Notes: generated from the letters alone by a model not told the origin. 64,000 nt of DNA from Colius striatus (GCF_028858725.1 NC_084759.1:138862171-138926170), one strand, 5' to 3'. Shown: positions 33,791 to 48,470, counted from the stretch's first letter. A program made the numbers and translations.

Positions 33791-36700
33791 TCCAGATGAA
33801 TGCGTTTTTGCTTCAGGCCCTCAAACCCAGTACATATTTTGTAGAAGCATCCTTCCCCAAAATTGTTATCAGTCAAGATCTACTCAAAGAAGCTTCTGAA
33901 TTTTCTGAAAGATGCATGATTTGAAACAATTTTAATAATTTTCTACCAGTTTTCGACCATTTCCTGCAGAATATGCTGATAGTAAGCATCCCTATAAGCA
34001 AACCGTAATATAGTTTACATAAATCATTATAGCTCCAAATTAATAAAAAATACTAGGCTACCTGAATGCTTTTTTTGAAGCAGGATCTGAAAAAAATAGA
34101 GACACAACACTAAGTTTTTTCTCACTCAAATGTAAGTTAAGAGTACTATCATCATCACTTGAATGATGATTTAGGATTTGATTCTCTGCTGGTCCTGTTT
34201 GCAGATTTTAAAAAGTTAGATGAAACTGAGACTTATTGAATAGCAGATTATAACCACTTGAAAGAGAAATCTGACAAGGAACCTAAATTCAACTTGGGCT
34301 TGCTATAAGCAGCCTTACTAAAGCTGTTAGCTCAATACTTTCAAATATTTCACAGAAAACAGGAGTATATCAGATTCCCATATTTTGAAGGCTAATTATC
34401 TTTTTACTGAACAAATATATGAACATATACTTTGTTGATGCTTTCTAGAAGATTTAATTCAGCTACTTATTTTCTATATATCTGAATCATGCAAGAACAA
34501 ATATTTAAACAGAGAACAATTCCCTAGCTTGAGAAAAATAATTGAAATAGGAATATATTAATGTTTTAATAGTACAGTATCATTCAAAGAAAATACACGT
34601 AATAATATAGCCAATCCTTAATTATTAAAAAAACTCAAACAATAGAACTCCAAAGGCTGAGCTCACAACAGTACTTGTCTCCCTTTTTGTGCATCAGATA
34701 ATACTTGTTACATTTATATAGATGCTTTTCTTATTAGTTTTTTTTTTTTTTCTGCCAATTTACACTAGATTTCCATGACAGATTCGCTTTTTTTTTTTCT
34801 CAGACCTTATGTGAGTTTCATGCTACAGATGAAAAAGAAAACCTGGACATGTTTCATGTAGCTTCTTGTTTCATCACAAAAATTTCTCACAGCTTCAGTA
34901 AATAAACAAGAACTCCTTTAGCATTAACTTTCTTAGGCTCCTACACACATACTGTAGTTACTTTTTCCGAGAGAATCTCAGATTCTCTCATCCATTTCTC
35001 TTTCAGAAAACTAAGTTTTGACACATCAGTTTATTACATGAGTCAGCTGGGTAAATAACAGTGACTAGATGTTCCAGAAAATTTAAAAAAAAAAAAAAAG
35101 GTCATAAAGAACTTGGACATTTTAGATAAAATACATAGGGGTTTTTTTATGATATAGAGCTTTGCTCCATGTTGCAGATTTTCTGTATTTTTAGGTGGTG
35201 CAATGTGTCTGTTATGCTATAAAGGAAGGAGCCCTGGAGGGATATAATACAAAACAAGTATTTGCTGGCTTAACACAAGTATATCCAAAGTATCTCTAAA
35301 CCTTGAAGTTAGGTAGGGAATTAGGCTACAAATTTCAGTAGATCTGCAAGCAAAACACAAGCACAACCCAAAGGTGTGAAGTCAAATCAAATCTTCAGAC
35401 TTTGAGTTATTGAGATAACAAGGTTGCATGAAGAGCTTCAATTAGAATGTCAAAGAGGTTGTACCTATTGCAACTCTGCAGAGTAAAGCAAAAATATCCT
35501 TTATTGCTACCATGACATACAGTCAGAGTTTAAGTGAAGCTTTTGAAGTTCAAAACTTTGCAGCTATAAAAGCAATTAGGTGTTTTGTGGGCATGCTGTC
35601 TATCAAGTATAAGGTCCAGTGCAGCAAAGTTTACAGTATGACACATTCAGCTTATGTTCAAGAGCATTGTTTGTTAGAGGGACCAGGCTTGCAAGCCTTG
35701 GATGTCAGACATTTCAAGTGAAGCTCCAGTTTCCATCAAGTTCTCACAGATCATTCTGGAACAACCTAAAACTTTAGACCAGCTTGAATTAATCTCCTAA
35801 CTAACCAAAGGTGTGTGTCTTGGGAGAGAAAGCACAGTAATAATTCAAAATAATGCAAGAAAAACTATAGCAGGTTAGTTTCTTTGTGACTCGTTTAAAC
35901 ATTTTGTACCCAACAAGGCTACTACCAGTTCAGTTTTGTTAGCTTGGAGACTTAAATAAACCTGAAGAGGCAAACCAAGAGCAGTAGTTCTGTGTTTCAT
36001 CATCATTTTATATAAATGCCATGTCAAACATGAAATTTCCCAGGGTAAACAATATAAACAAACTCAAAGCAGTTTCATAAAGGAACTTAGATGTGATTAA
36101 AATAAAATGTAGAATGACAGAAATCAAGTAAATCTGACCAGTATTTTGTGTTTGTAGCAAAAGCACTCATGTATTTTTAAAGAGAAAACTTAAAGACAGG
36201 GAAGATCTTTTATTGTGTCAAACACCATTGCTGGAAAAAATAGATCAGCCTTTGGGCACTCAGTCCTTCTTTGGAACTGAAGCATAACAACAACCTATTC
36301 TTGCTTCACCAAAAAAGGAAGGAAAAATCCTCAGAGATTTGTTTAAATATTTTTACATAACCTGGCCCTACAGCAGCCTCTGTTTCCTTAATTTTAATTA
36401 TTTTCTGGAAGATTGGAGAGCTTGACTTTCCCTTGAATCCCTTCTGTTGAGTCTTCATTGGCACTAGACACTACCTCCTCAGGAAGGAAAAGCATGCCTG
36501 TTGTACATGAACTCTATGTATATACCCTTGCAAAACAGAGATTGCAGCCTTTTTGTCTTGGTGAATGTCTGTGCATGAAAATAAATATGTTCTTTTCTAT
36601 TAAGAAAAAAGTATGGAAGTTTTAATCTTTACTTGGTTTTGCATCCTGACCATCAAAGCAGAGGAGGGATTTAGTATAGAAATGATTATGGTTCAGCCAG

Positions 36701-38445
36701 TACATTAAAAACTACAAGACCCATTAAATGGAGTTTCTAATAAAAATTCTTCCTAACTGGTTAATTGCAGTTGCTAAATGGTATCTTTTTATAGCAAAAG
36801 CTTTATAATTAACAAGCCAGACATTGATTTCTAGTCATTATCAATTTCTCTATGATTATTATTGCTTCTATAATAATCTTCACTGTATTAACATAGATTA
36901 AGAAGCTCTTTAAAATAGAGCAGCTTCATTAGCTCTTGCTATCACAGGAGGACCTGCAGAACTTGGCACTTCAGTTAACCACCATGCTGAAGCTGAAAAT
37001 AAATGCTGCAAAACTCTGTTCCTAGAGACATGCACAGAGAAGTGTGAGAAACCTTGATACTCAACTCCAAGCATTTAACTCCCAGTCAGTAAAGCTTCTA
37101 AAATCATTATCTTGGACAGTCATGTTAACAATATTTCTGTATTAATCGTTATTGCTACATTAATGAAACATCTTTTATCCCCTGAATCTACAACATTTCA
37201 AAAACTTTATAAATCCAGCTGCATAATTTCATCTGAGTAAATGAAAGTGTGGTAAAACAGACTTTGAAGACACAGCAATTTAATGAAATGGTAGCATAGG
37301 AAAGGGGATGAGTAGCTCTCATGTAAACCTGCTGGCTTTCAGGCTTTGGAGTACACTGATTGAAGCAGGAATAGGGATGGGACACACAGTTTTGCTCTTG
37401 TGAAGTTTGACAGAGAATCTTTGCAGACTGAGGCTATTTCTCATCCAAAAAGATAATGGCTCACTCACTAAGCTTTGCCTGATCTTTTTCATGGGCAGAT
37501 ACTAAGACTGGTAATAGCTATGGCTGTCCTTTGGACACACACAGACCACACATTTCTACCTGCAAACAAATTAATTCAATAAAAGTTTCGGTATACTTTG
37601 AATTTGTTTGCTTTTAAAGTTATACTGACTGCAGTGAGACTTTGATGTATGATTCATATGGCTGCAAAGAAGTCACATAGAAGGCTGTCAATGGGCCATT
37701 TTTCTGAGCTATGTAGGAGTTTTATTTCATATATAGCTCCCAGATTGATTAATTCATGACATATAAAATATAATCTAATTACTACTATTTTGGTTGACTA
37801 TTCTTGGATATTCCAAGTAACCTCACTCAACTCTTCATGAATTTGCAGAAGAAATCCAAACCAGGGCTACCTGGAAAATGTTTTTCAAAATATTACGTGT
37901 TGTTTTATGCAATGAACGTAATAGATAGAAGAAGCAGCCCTATGCAAGTCTTCAGTATCTCAACACAAACTCACAACATGTGAATCTGGACTTCTCCACA
38001 TTTCAAAATATGTCAAGATATGAAGAATTGGTTTGGCCTGCCACCAAGACTGAAATAGTTGGGCAATTTAGAGCTTTTAAAATGCTGAAACACAGTTGAG
38101 ATCAGATGTGTTCTTCTACTCTTACTCATTTTACCTAAATATTACAATTGTGGATGACAGAATACAAAAAGAAACTGAACAAATTGAAAAAGAATTATAC
38201 TGATGGATTAAAACCAATAAGTGCTCAAATTAAAATCTCTTATTTGAATTATTGCCTTTATTTTTCAGCATAGTTAAAAAAAAAGAAAAGTGTTGGAGCA
38301 GCATTCTCTAGTTAACTATAATATTCTTTTCTGTTCCTAAGAGACTCAGGCATTGTGGGATTTAAAATCATGCTTAATTAATTTACTTTGTCAATCCGGG
38401 CCTCAAATATGCTCAGCCTTCTCTAGCATTCATAGAAGCTGGCTA

Positions 38446-39570
38446 GCTAGATGAAGGGAGAGCAGTGGATGTCATCTACCTTCAACAAGACTTTTGACAC
38501 TGCCTCCCATAACATCCTCATCAGAAAAGTCAGACAGTGAGGCTTGCATGAGTGGACGGTGAGGTGGATTGAGGAGCTGGAACACAGAGCCCAGAGGGTG
38601 GTGATCAATGGCACAGAATCGAGCTGGAGGCCTGTGGCCAGTGGAGGTCCACAGGGACCAGTTCTGGGGCCAGTCTTGACAGAGTGTACCCTCAGGAAGT
38701 TCCTTGATGACACCAAACTGACAGGGCTAGCTGATTCACCAGAGGCTGTACTGACATTTAGCAACTGGCTTGAGAGTTGGTTAGAGAGGAAACTCGTGAG
38801 GTTCAACAAGAGGAAGTGCAGAGTCCTGCACCTGGGGAGGAACAACCCCATGTACCAGTACAGGCTGTGGACTGACCTGATGCACAGCAGCTCTGTAGAG
38901 AGAGACCTGGGAGTCCTGGTTGATAATAAACAGAACATGAGCCAGCAATGTGCCTTCATGGCCAAGAGGGCCAATGGCATTCTGGCACGCACTAAGAACA
39001 ATGTGGTCAGCAGGTTGAGGGAGGTTCTTCTCCCTCTCTACTCTGCCCTGGTGAGGCCTCATCTGGAGTCCTGCGTCCAGTTCTGGGCTCCCCGGCTCAA
39101 GAGGGACAGGGAACTTCTGAAGATAGACCAGTGCAGGGCCACCAAGATGATCAAGGGACTGGGGTATCTTCCTTATGAGGAAAGGCTCCAGGAACTGGGC
39201 CTGTTTAGTCTGGAGAATAGGAGATTGTGGTGAGATCTCATTAATATTTTCAAATATCAAAATGTTGGATGTCACATGGCCGGGGCATCAGTTTTTTCTA
39301 GTAACAGGACAAGGGGTAATGGCAAGAAGCTGGGATACAAAAAGTTCCATATAAACATAAAGAGAAACTATTTTCCTGTGAGGGTGAGAGCCCTGGCACA
39401 GGCTGCCCAGGGAGAGTGTGGAGTTTCCTTCTCTGGAGGTCTTCAAAACCCACCTGGACACGTTCCTGTGTGACTTGATCTAGGTGGACCTGCTTTGGCA
39501 GGGGGATTAGACAAGATGATCTCTAGAGGTCCCTTCCACCCCCACCATTCTATGATTTTCTGATTCTATC
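38446..39570 (+). mobile_element. CR1 LINE (pol 3' half and 3' end)
   Basis: This is the longest CR1 in the window. It opens in pol (GAGCAGTGGATGTCATCTACCTTC), keeps an open frame from 38544 to 39233 with the reverse transcriptase motif GGPQGPVLGPVL, then FLDDTKL in place of FADDTKL, and the C-terminal landmarks ALVRPHLESCVQFWAP and RATKMIKGL. The linking segment between GPVL and the DD motif is missing about 20 codons, so the catalytic core is defective. The 3' end is complete: GATGATCTCTAGAGGTCCCTTCC and ATTCTATGATTTTCTGATTCTAT octamers. This is a 5'-truncated, inactive copy. Confidence 0.95.
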
Positions 39571-42500
39571 TCTGCAGTAATGCTTTTCCTGGTACAGGCA
39601 GACCAGACTATTCAGAGTTAGCTTGGAATTTCTAATATATGTAGATATTGTGGAATAAACGTACTCTAAGATTCTTTGCTACCTGTCTTCTTTTAAAAAA
39701 ATTAAAATAAACCTTATTTCCATGTCATGATACATAGAAATTTGTATTTCATAATGCTGGACTGAAATTTGACTCAGGAAAGTGAAACTTTTCTATGCAA
39801 CAGCACAAAACTATTACAATTATTTCATCTGACCATAACCAGCAGTGAACAACTGAAGACATAACCAAGGAATCATTATGCCTTTTGAAAACTATCTAGA
39901 TAAACTTAATGGATACATACAGCAATATGATCTGAGGGAATACATGCATTCATTTCCCTTTTACATTTCCCTAAGAGGATATTGGAACTTTTATCTGATG
40001 CTGCATTAAGGTATAATGTGCACTGATATGCAACAGATAAGGAATTCCTCAAACTTTCTTTGATGTCTTTCAGTCAAGTTTCCATCAAATAATTCACTAT
40101 AGAAAGAATACACATAGAAATTACTAACTACTTTGTAACTAAGCAATTGGTTTAGACTAAAAACCGTACTATTTCTTTTGAGTCTTTAATCCAAATTTTC
40201 TTTTCTATTCTTGTCTTATGTATCTGATCTAGAGGGGAAAATTGCACATATTCATCTGAAAACTTAGTGAGTGAGAAATCAAACCTGAGAATAAAGGCCA
40301 AGTCTTTCATCCTGTAATAGAGACAACATCAAAGGGCCACACCTATGAAAACATTATTTCTCCTCTAAAATTTTTGTCCCAAGGCCAACACAAATCTCTC
40401 TGCTCCCGTCTGATTTATGTTTCAACAATATTTTCAATAACCTCTGCAACTCAGTGTCTATTGAGCAAATACCCTGGAAGTATTGAAAGAATTGTTATAT
40501 TCTAATACAATATATATATAATAATAAATACATTGAAAACAATCTATTTTCTCAGACATGAAGAGTACGTGGATATGATTGGTATTAAAATTTATGACAA
40601 ATATCCTGTGGCTATAGTAACTAGGGCCCTGAACTGTAATAGAAAGAAGAGCTTTACATCTTCAACTTCACATTGGATAGGCCTGTGCACTGCCTTCTCT
40701 AAATTCAATGCACGACTGGTTTAGATTCACACAATTGTACTCGGTACACAAGCACATCTTATAAATGTTTCAGAGAAAACTCATCTCAGTCCAATTCTAT
40801 TAACTTCTTGAGAGACATCTATGTTTAATCAGAAAGTGGATTAAAGCAATTAAAAGCTCAAGGCATGAAATGATATAGGTGTCTCCTATTATGCTGCGAT
40901 CCTACCTTGTCTCCGCTGGAAAGCAAATGCCCAGGCTGTGATCTTCCTGTCACCACAGATGCTTGCATTTTTTTGGTCATAAAGTTAGCATTCCATTATC
41001 ACGATTTGCACTTTTATGTGAGAAGATTTAGGCCAATGAGACTCTATTGGTCATTCTCAAGACATGTTAAGAAGAATTTATTTGCAACTATCAAAAGTAG
41101 CGAGATATATTGAGATGAATTACTACCTGTGTTGAAATTGATGACAATTGATGGCTTCAAGAAGGCAACAATTTAAAAACAAACCCAGGATATACTTGGG
41201 GTCTGATCTGAATCCCATATACTACCTGATTTGAAGAGAAAGAGACATGCAATATCTATAACTTAATCTGACCGTGTTTTAATTTGATACATTCATTGGT
41301 CTTTGTTCACCTTCCTTATTTATTCTAGACATAATTTTTAGTAGATATCCAGAAAGCAGAGTGAAAGAGACCATTTCCAAATCTATTTCTGAATTTCACA
41401 ACTAGATTTTCTTTGCTAACATAGAATTTTAAATCTAAAGCCCACGAGCTTTGGAGAAACTAGCTCTAGATTCAGTTGTGGCTACCAAATTACCCATGGT
41501 TCATGAAAGTTACTCATCTGTACTCTCCCCCTCACCCTCGAAATCCCAATTAGATCTGTACTTCATGGGATGAAAATGTGAAATAATTTGCAAGATTAGA
41601 AAATCAGACCTAGGGCACGAGGCAATCCATGTCTCTAGGTATTTATTTATCTAAATATAGTATGGTCTGATGGTTCTTAACATATGTGATAACAAAGAAT
41701 AGACTATTTTATACTCTTATAAGCCATAAAAGTTGTATTAAATGAAGTTAATAAAAATATTCCATCAGTCTATAAAAGATTATTTTGAATATGAATCTTG
41801 AAATGGGATCAAAAGATGGATTTCATCATAAAACATTGTAAAAGAATTAGTAAGTCATAAGAGATCTAATCCAAAACTTCTAAAGTTTTATCCATGGATG
41901 GCAAGTAAGTGGGTCAGACTTCAGAAGGTACATAAAAAAGTAATTCTACCAAGCGATATTTTTACATCCTGTGCTTGTAACAAAAGTTGTCTTAGACCAT
42001 ATCAACTCAGTGCATTCTCAAAGAAGTGTTACAGTGGGTTCTGGTGTGAACTAATGGCAAGGAATAATACAGCAGGCATGCTATTGTGATTTATACCAGA
42101 GAAGCTCTATAAGCTTTTATAATTCCTTGGCAGCAAAGCCCTTTAGATCCTTTTTCTTTAGCAGATTTATCCCAGAATTTTCTTTTTCCTCTCTCTTCCT
42201 CTTTCTACCCACCCACACTGATTATTCCCCCCAGTTCTAGTTCATCTGAAAGAGATCCTGAAGGTGACTTGAAGGATAATTTGGAATAACCATATAGAAA
42301 AATTCCTTTGCAGAATGCATTCAGATGCTTTGAGAAATACTACCCTAGAATATCCCCAGGCTGCAAAGACACAGATGTATGGTGTAATATCTCCCTGACA
42401 TTATTTACACTAATGGAAGGAAATTAATTTAAACTGCATGAAGCTAAAGTAACTAAATTTTGCATGAGAAGGAGAATGAACTGGGAAAGTGAAATCCATA

Positions 42501-45500
42501 CTCCAATCTGATATAAGAGCTTTGCATTCCTGAGAGCACCTCAGATACTCCAAGTATCGAGTTGGAGGACTGCTTGTATATTTGCAAGGTATGATGATGA
42601 AGAAACCAACATGGATGAGGTCTTGTGGTCTGTCCCTCAACTCACTAAATCAACACATAGGCACACTGACACAATGTCATGTCCCCAATGTCCCTCTCTA
42701 TCTCACAATATTACTAGTGAGTGTGGTTTGTTTAAATGCAGGTTCCAGAATCAGAGAGTCTCCATCTGGACCCTAATAGCAGCCTCCCTTTCCTCTCATT
42801 CACAAAGGTCATCTTGGATCCGATCTTTTGTTCTTTTGATACAAAGAGCTAGGAATTATTTGAATCTATCCTAGAATCCTTTTTGTTTGCTAGATATCAA
42901 CTTTAATGTTGAAAATCCTAGGAAGTTACACTCAGTCACCAAAATTTTGATGTGTGTATTTAGTGTAAGACATGTATAAATAAGAATCATCAATGATACA
43001 GGCATTTTCATAATAGAAGTATAAAAAATGTTTCAGAAAGAAGATGGCTGCAATTTCCTAAGTTTTATAGAACTAAATTATGAAGTTCTAACAGCTTTGA
43101 AAACATCTGGAATTATTGACAGGACCAGCTCAGACACAAAAAAAAAAAAAAAAAAAAAAGTAAAATGTAGTTGATTTCAACCATATTTCATTTATCTTAG
43201 CACTGTGATTACTATCTCTGCATCTTTTATTTAAACAGCTTCACATAGCTAAGAATTCTTAGCAATAATCTTCTTAGACTTGGAAATTCAGAATTCTCAT
43301 TTCCAGTCCATAAAATTGTTTCAGATGAGAATTTAGGAACAACAAATAGTCAGTCATTATTTTTAGTATTGCCTAAATTAGATGAAACAATGAGAGAGAA
43401 TTACAAAGCAAAACCACTGTAAAAAGATATTAAGATTGATTACTAATGTTCTGTACAAGAAAGTCGTGTCCCTTGAATCTTTCAAAATGAATGTATCAGC
43501 AGGATGGCAGTGAAGATATGCGTGGAAATAATCAATTTGGCTTTCATAGAGCTTTTGAAAAGTCCCTCACAAAGAGTTTAGTTGTATATAAAATACATAA
43601 ACTGAAATTTTACTTTCCAAAAGAAAAAAAGCCCCACAACACAATAATTTTAGTTTTTAGTATGGATGTCTTCTAGCTGTTGGAAAGTGTAAGAAAATAA
43701 TCCTTGTATTCTTGCTGCCAAAAAAGTCTGTTATGCTCTCTAGCTGCTAGGGTAAGTCTGAATAGCCTGCAATCTGCTTCCATGCATAGTGGAGTGCTGA
43801 CACTAGTGGAGGGTGACTACAGAATCAGAAAAAGAGAGAGAAACCTACCAGACACTCTTACCAGATTTGTGGCTCTGCACAAGGAGTTTTAAAGTGTTTC
43901 TTGGCTGCCCTTGAAGGCCAGCATTTTGCAACTGGAATTAATTCTGATAAATACCAGATAGAACATACATGTTTTAATGCAAAAGGTATTGAAGATGAGA
44001 GGACACTTAAATGAAAATATAAGAATACATATTTATTCTCAAGTATCTACAGTTATTTTGATGGAGACAAGCAGATTGTTTGGATTTTTTTTTTCTCTTG
44101 TCCTGTGATATTAAATCTGAAGTAGATTTTACTGGCACAATAGAACTAGTATAGTTATTTCACTAATTAGTACCATTTCTGCTGTTAGCACTGAAAATAT
44201 TGGCTTTTTTTTTCCCAATTTGCCTCTTTCAAAGAAATGCTCTGAGACTGAAAATTAATAGCAGTATTTTGATCAAGCTACATTTAGAATGACTGTGATC
44301 ACTTAAAAAGCATGTTAATTCTGAGACACTGAAATGAATGGCTGATGCTTTTCAGCTTCCTGTTTCCAGTGGCCAGCCACAGATACACAAGACTATGAAC
44401 AAAAACCAGACCAGTATTCTCTGTCCATGGTAATGTCAAGCAACAAACCACTAAGTTTCTGTAATTTTATATTTTCTTTTTCCAGAATAAACATAGAAAT
44501 TGCTAGTCTGCTTTGTTTTAAATTTATTTTCTCCACCAATTGTAAAGACCACTCGTCCTTGGATATCACACAATGTATATGGTATGCAGGATCAAACACT
44601 GTTCCTAAAACTCAGTGTAACAAGACAAGTTATGGATAGAGTGGGAATTTTACAGGAACTACATTTTCTTTGCTTTTGTAATCTTCAGGTAAACTCTCAA
44701 AGCAACACTGTGTTAATGTAGTTTGCAGGAGGCACACATATGGTAGTCACAAAAAAGGTACAGAATAGATAATCTTTAACCTTATTATTTCAACTATTAA
44801 AAGCTGAGGAAAGATGAGAACATGTATCTACCATGGCAGAACATATTTCCTTATCTAGGTAGCAGAATATATTTAGGTAGCAGAGCTCACTATTCAGTAA
44901 AAAACACATTGCTGAAGCTTTTATTTTGGTTTTGGGGTTTTTTTTAAGGGGAACAATGGAGGGAAGTGTCAATTTTTGAAGAAACAGTTGAGACTTTTCT
45001 GGGCTATTTTTTTGTATTTTCTTTTTACACAAGTGTGTTTCCCCAGAAGAAATGATTTTTCTTCTTGTTTCTAAATGTTTGGGTGTCGTGGTTTTTTTAG
45101 ACAAAAATGATTAAAGTACTACCTCCTGGTTTTGCTAGACAATGCAGACTTTCTTCTGACACCTTTGGAGCATTTGATGTTGGCAACAGCTGCATAATGG
45201 ACATTGTACTTTTGAATATATGCTATAAAAAATGTGGTGGGGTGGTGGAACTTTCAGAATATAAATATGTAACAAAATAAGGTATAGAAAAGAGATAATT
45301 TCTTTAATGTAGACTAAAATCACCTGGTAGCATGCTTGAGTTCCACTTAAACATCACTTCATGGTTCTAGTAAGATTGTTCGTGAAGCAATACCTATGTC
45401 ATCTTTTTGCTCTTTCTCCCCTTAGACTCCTCTATAAAATTGACTCAATCCCTCCCTGGGGTCATATACCAAAGGAAATTCTTGCCTTGAAGAGCCAAAC

Positions 45501-45741
45501 TAATGGGGTGAGGCCTGGGGGAACAACTGCACCTGTCAGCTTGCTGAGAGCTAGAAATGTTTTATCCTGTTTATTGTAGCGCTCTATTACGGCTTTTTCT
45601 AAATATGTGAAAGTAATATTTCTGCATGACTGCTGAACTGTGTCTGTGTATGTGTTATGCCAACGTACCCCTGCTTTTTTCTCCCTGAGCATGGTGCCCA
45701 CTTTTCTGCCTGGGCACAGCCTCTATGACTACATTTGATAT
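39571..45741. other. Gene-desert sequence
   Basis: No gene is recognised. An A22 run lies at 43138-43159. Open frames are short, without homology I recognise. Confidence 0.6.
43138..43159 (+). repeat. Poly-A run (A22)
   Basis: Twenty-two A bases follow GACAC. No identifiable retroposon body precedes it. Confidence 0.8.
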
Positions 45742-46021
45742 TGTCCTGGTTTGGGCTAGGATAGGGTTAACTTTAATGAGGCAGTAGGAAGGAGTACAGC
45801 TGAGCAACTGTGGCATGCACCATTCCTTTTGTATATCCTCTCATTTACTGTTATAACTGTTTTTCCTGAACTTGTGTCTTCTTATTGTTGTTCTATTAAA
45901 CTGTTCTTATTTCAACCTATGCAGATTTTTTCCCCTTTTTCTCTGGTTCCCCTCCCTGCTCTGCCGGGAGTGAGCGAGCACCCTTGTGGCTCTTTGTCCC
46001 TGGCTGGACAAAACCACAACA
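45742..46021 (+). mobile_element. Short solo LTR of an avian ERV
   Basis: It opens TGTCCTGGTTTGGGCTAGGATAGGGTTAAC and closes GGCTGGACAAAACCACAACA, the canonical TG...CA ends of avian ERVL-like LTRs. ATTAAA at 45895-45900, followed by CTGTTCTTATTTCAACC, is the R-region polyadenylation signal. Flanks GATAT (45737-45741) and GAGAT (46022-46026) fit a 5-bp target-site duplication with one mismatch. It is short (280 bases), with no internal viral sequence. Confidence 0.9.
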
Positions 46022-47428
46022 GAGATTCTGGATCCAATATTATCAGATACCATATAGTGAAGTTACTTCTCTTTGCAGTCCAAGCACAACATAAATGGCA
46101 GAGGAACAGCTTTGCCTCAGGAATCGATCTAGACAGAGACCAAGGCAAAAAATTCCCCACATTGTTCAGCTGATCTCTTTTTGAAATGTACCCCTGCACA
46201 GAACCACACATAACTAAAATAAAGGGCATCTTGCACAACAAAAATGAGAAACATCCTTATGTCTCTAAAGGTAGAAGCCAAGCTCCTGTAAAACCTCAGC
46301 AGGCCCAGGATTTCATCTACATTTTTCCAATACTCAGTATTCATTCACATCAAAAGAAAATACAGCTTGAAGAAATAGGTACAACAGTATCATGTGCCAT
46401 AGCTTGACCACCTTTTCACTGTAAACACATCCAGCTGCTAACAAAGATGGGAAAAACAGTGTTGAGTCAAATGTACTTGAATGGGAGTTTCCCTCTGGAC
46501 AGGGCTTAATTTGCTTCCAGCGCTCATCTGAGCCTGCAGACATTGCCAGGCCCAGCACTGTGCAGACCGAAACAGCATAGCCAAACCCATTATTTTCACC
46601 TACCCCACAGCCTTAAGCACAAAACTAGGCAAAACTTTTCATTTTATGTCCTCAAGTTGGTTAAAAACTTTAAGATGTGTTCTAAACATCTGGGTGCTTT
46701 CAAGTTACTTCACCAGTGTTTGAAATACATTCAAACCCACCAGCCTTCTAGAATTGCCTTCTGGAATAGTCAAACCTAACACAAAGTGTTGTAACTGTGA
46801 TGGGATTTATCTCAACATATTGAACAAAACACTGAAAGTCTTCATATGTGCAGCTCAGTGATACTGCTAGGAGGGGAAAGGATTCAGACAATAAACAAAA
46901 AAGCCAACACCTCAAAATACAAGATTGGGAGTGACTCCCTAGGTTATTGAGTCTGTTTCATCTAATTTTTAAAAAGACCAAAAAATCCTACATGGTAGTT
47001 GATGACACTATCATAAGACAACTTAATTCAGGCTTTCTTTTTACCTCCCATCCAGTTGAGGTCTGTTCTACATCTCTAGTCCCTTTGTTTTCAAACTAAT
47101 TTTTTTCAAGCTTAGTTTATATATATTTCTTAGCCCAGTCAATCAACCCTCCTCATAAGTTCAAACAGTTTTTTTTCTCCTGGACATTTATCTGTGAGTG
47201 TGGATGTTCTATGCTAAAATCTGTCAGAAGGTATTCTTTTTGGCTCTAAATTCACATTAGATTTTAAGTCACCTATATGCCACTGTGCCCTTCTGGGGAT
47301 GCCATTCAGCATGAGAACACAACATAACTCTGTTCATATCATGACAAGTGTGTTCTCTAATAGAACACTTCCTTCTGAGTTGGAGAGAGAGCCCACCATA
47401 AGACATGCACACATGAAGAGAAAGTAGG

Positions 47429-47480
47429 ATTAAAAAAATGCACTAGATGAGAAGCTTAATAAGCAGGATGGAGCATTCAA
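47429..47480 (+). repeat. 52-bp exact duplicate, copy 1
   Basis: ATTAAAAAAATGCACTAGAT through GGAGCATTCAA is identical to 48710-48761. Flanking bases differ immediately on both sides. It is not a repeat family I recognise. Confidence 0.95.
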
Positions 47481-48443
47481 TAAGAATAACGGAAAGGAAA
47501 AGCTTAAAACCCATGAAATCTAGCATAAATCAACAAGATTAAAAGACACGGTTGGAAGAGGTCCACCAGGACAACTTGGTGAGCATAAACTAGGCACAAA
47601 TAGAAATATTTTCAGTGCTGGGGCCACAGTCATTTTAGTGATGCTAGGCAGTGTGGAAGAGGGATGAGAGCAAAAGAAACCAGGCAGTTGGATTTTGGCA
47701 GCCAGCAGGATGGGAGCTGGCCAAAATGAAGACAAGGGAGAAAGATTCATTTCTGTCCCCTTTTGAAATCTGTTTCCAACGTCTGAGGTCGGGCTGATCC
47801 CCCCTCATCCACTCTTTGTAACACAGCTGTCTTGAGAAGTCTTTATTGAAAGAGATGAATTCAGCTGCTAAAAATGCCTGTGATCCTTCTGAAGTAAATT
47901 GAGCTACATCAATTTGCAGTCACCTCACGCTAGAATGTAGTAGCCACTAAGCTATTATTATACTTTGATATAAACCATATGCTTAGCTTGTGTAAGGCTT
48001 CCTGAGGAAATTGTCACCTTTCTCCTTTTGGAAATGCTAGGTCTCTTTAAGAATTCTGAAATCTATTGTTTTTCTTTTTCCTTCCTCAAAATGTTCTTAA
48101 GTTAACAGCAGTACCACATTTCTAATTAAATGGACAGATAGGATGCTGATAAGATCTGCTTTCTGTAATAAAAACTATTGATATTGTTGACCTGACAGAT
48201 TATCTGCAATAGACAGAACACAATGGCCAAATCTAAAAAGGAAGGGAGGAAGAGCACCTTAGCACAAGAATATATATTATTATCTGTTCTCCTGCCTTTT
48301 AGAATTATTAAGAATGACTATAGAAATTATCAGTCATCTCTGCTTCTTGTTCGGGCATATGAAACAAAACCAGTGATTGAATGTCACAGAGAACTTTGAT
48401 CATTTTTTCTTGTTACAATGACTTTGTAAGGTGAGCTTAGTCC

Positions 48444-48470
48444 TTTTTTTTTTTTTTTTTTTTTTTTTTT
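48444..48470 (+). repeat. Poly-T run (T27)
   Basis: Twenty-seven uninterrupted T bases, about 240 bases upstream of duplicate copy 2. On the - strand this would be a poly-A tail, but no element body is recognised at 48470 onward. Confidence 0.85.

Larger units (their letters stand above)
30057..38445. other. Gene-desert sequence
   Basis: No gene is recognised. Segment 30360-30760 is richer in GC than its surroundings and has a TTCTAAATAAAC polyadenylation-like site but no supported exon. It also holds a T22 run at 30787-30808, a MIR-like relic at 32700-32850 and a possible ancient CR1/L2-like fragment at 33600-33790. Confidence 0.55.

Noticed and set aside
38447..39275. Minus-strand open frames of 164 and 184 codons
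   Set aside because: They are antisense to the CR1 pol sequence and have no separate meaning.
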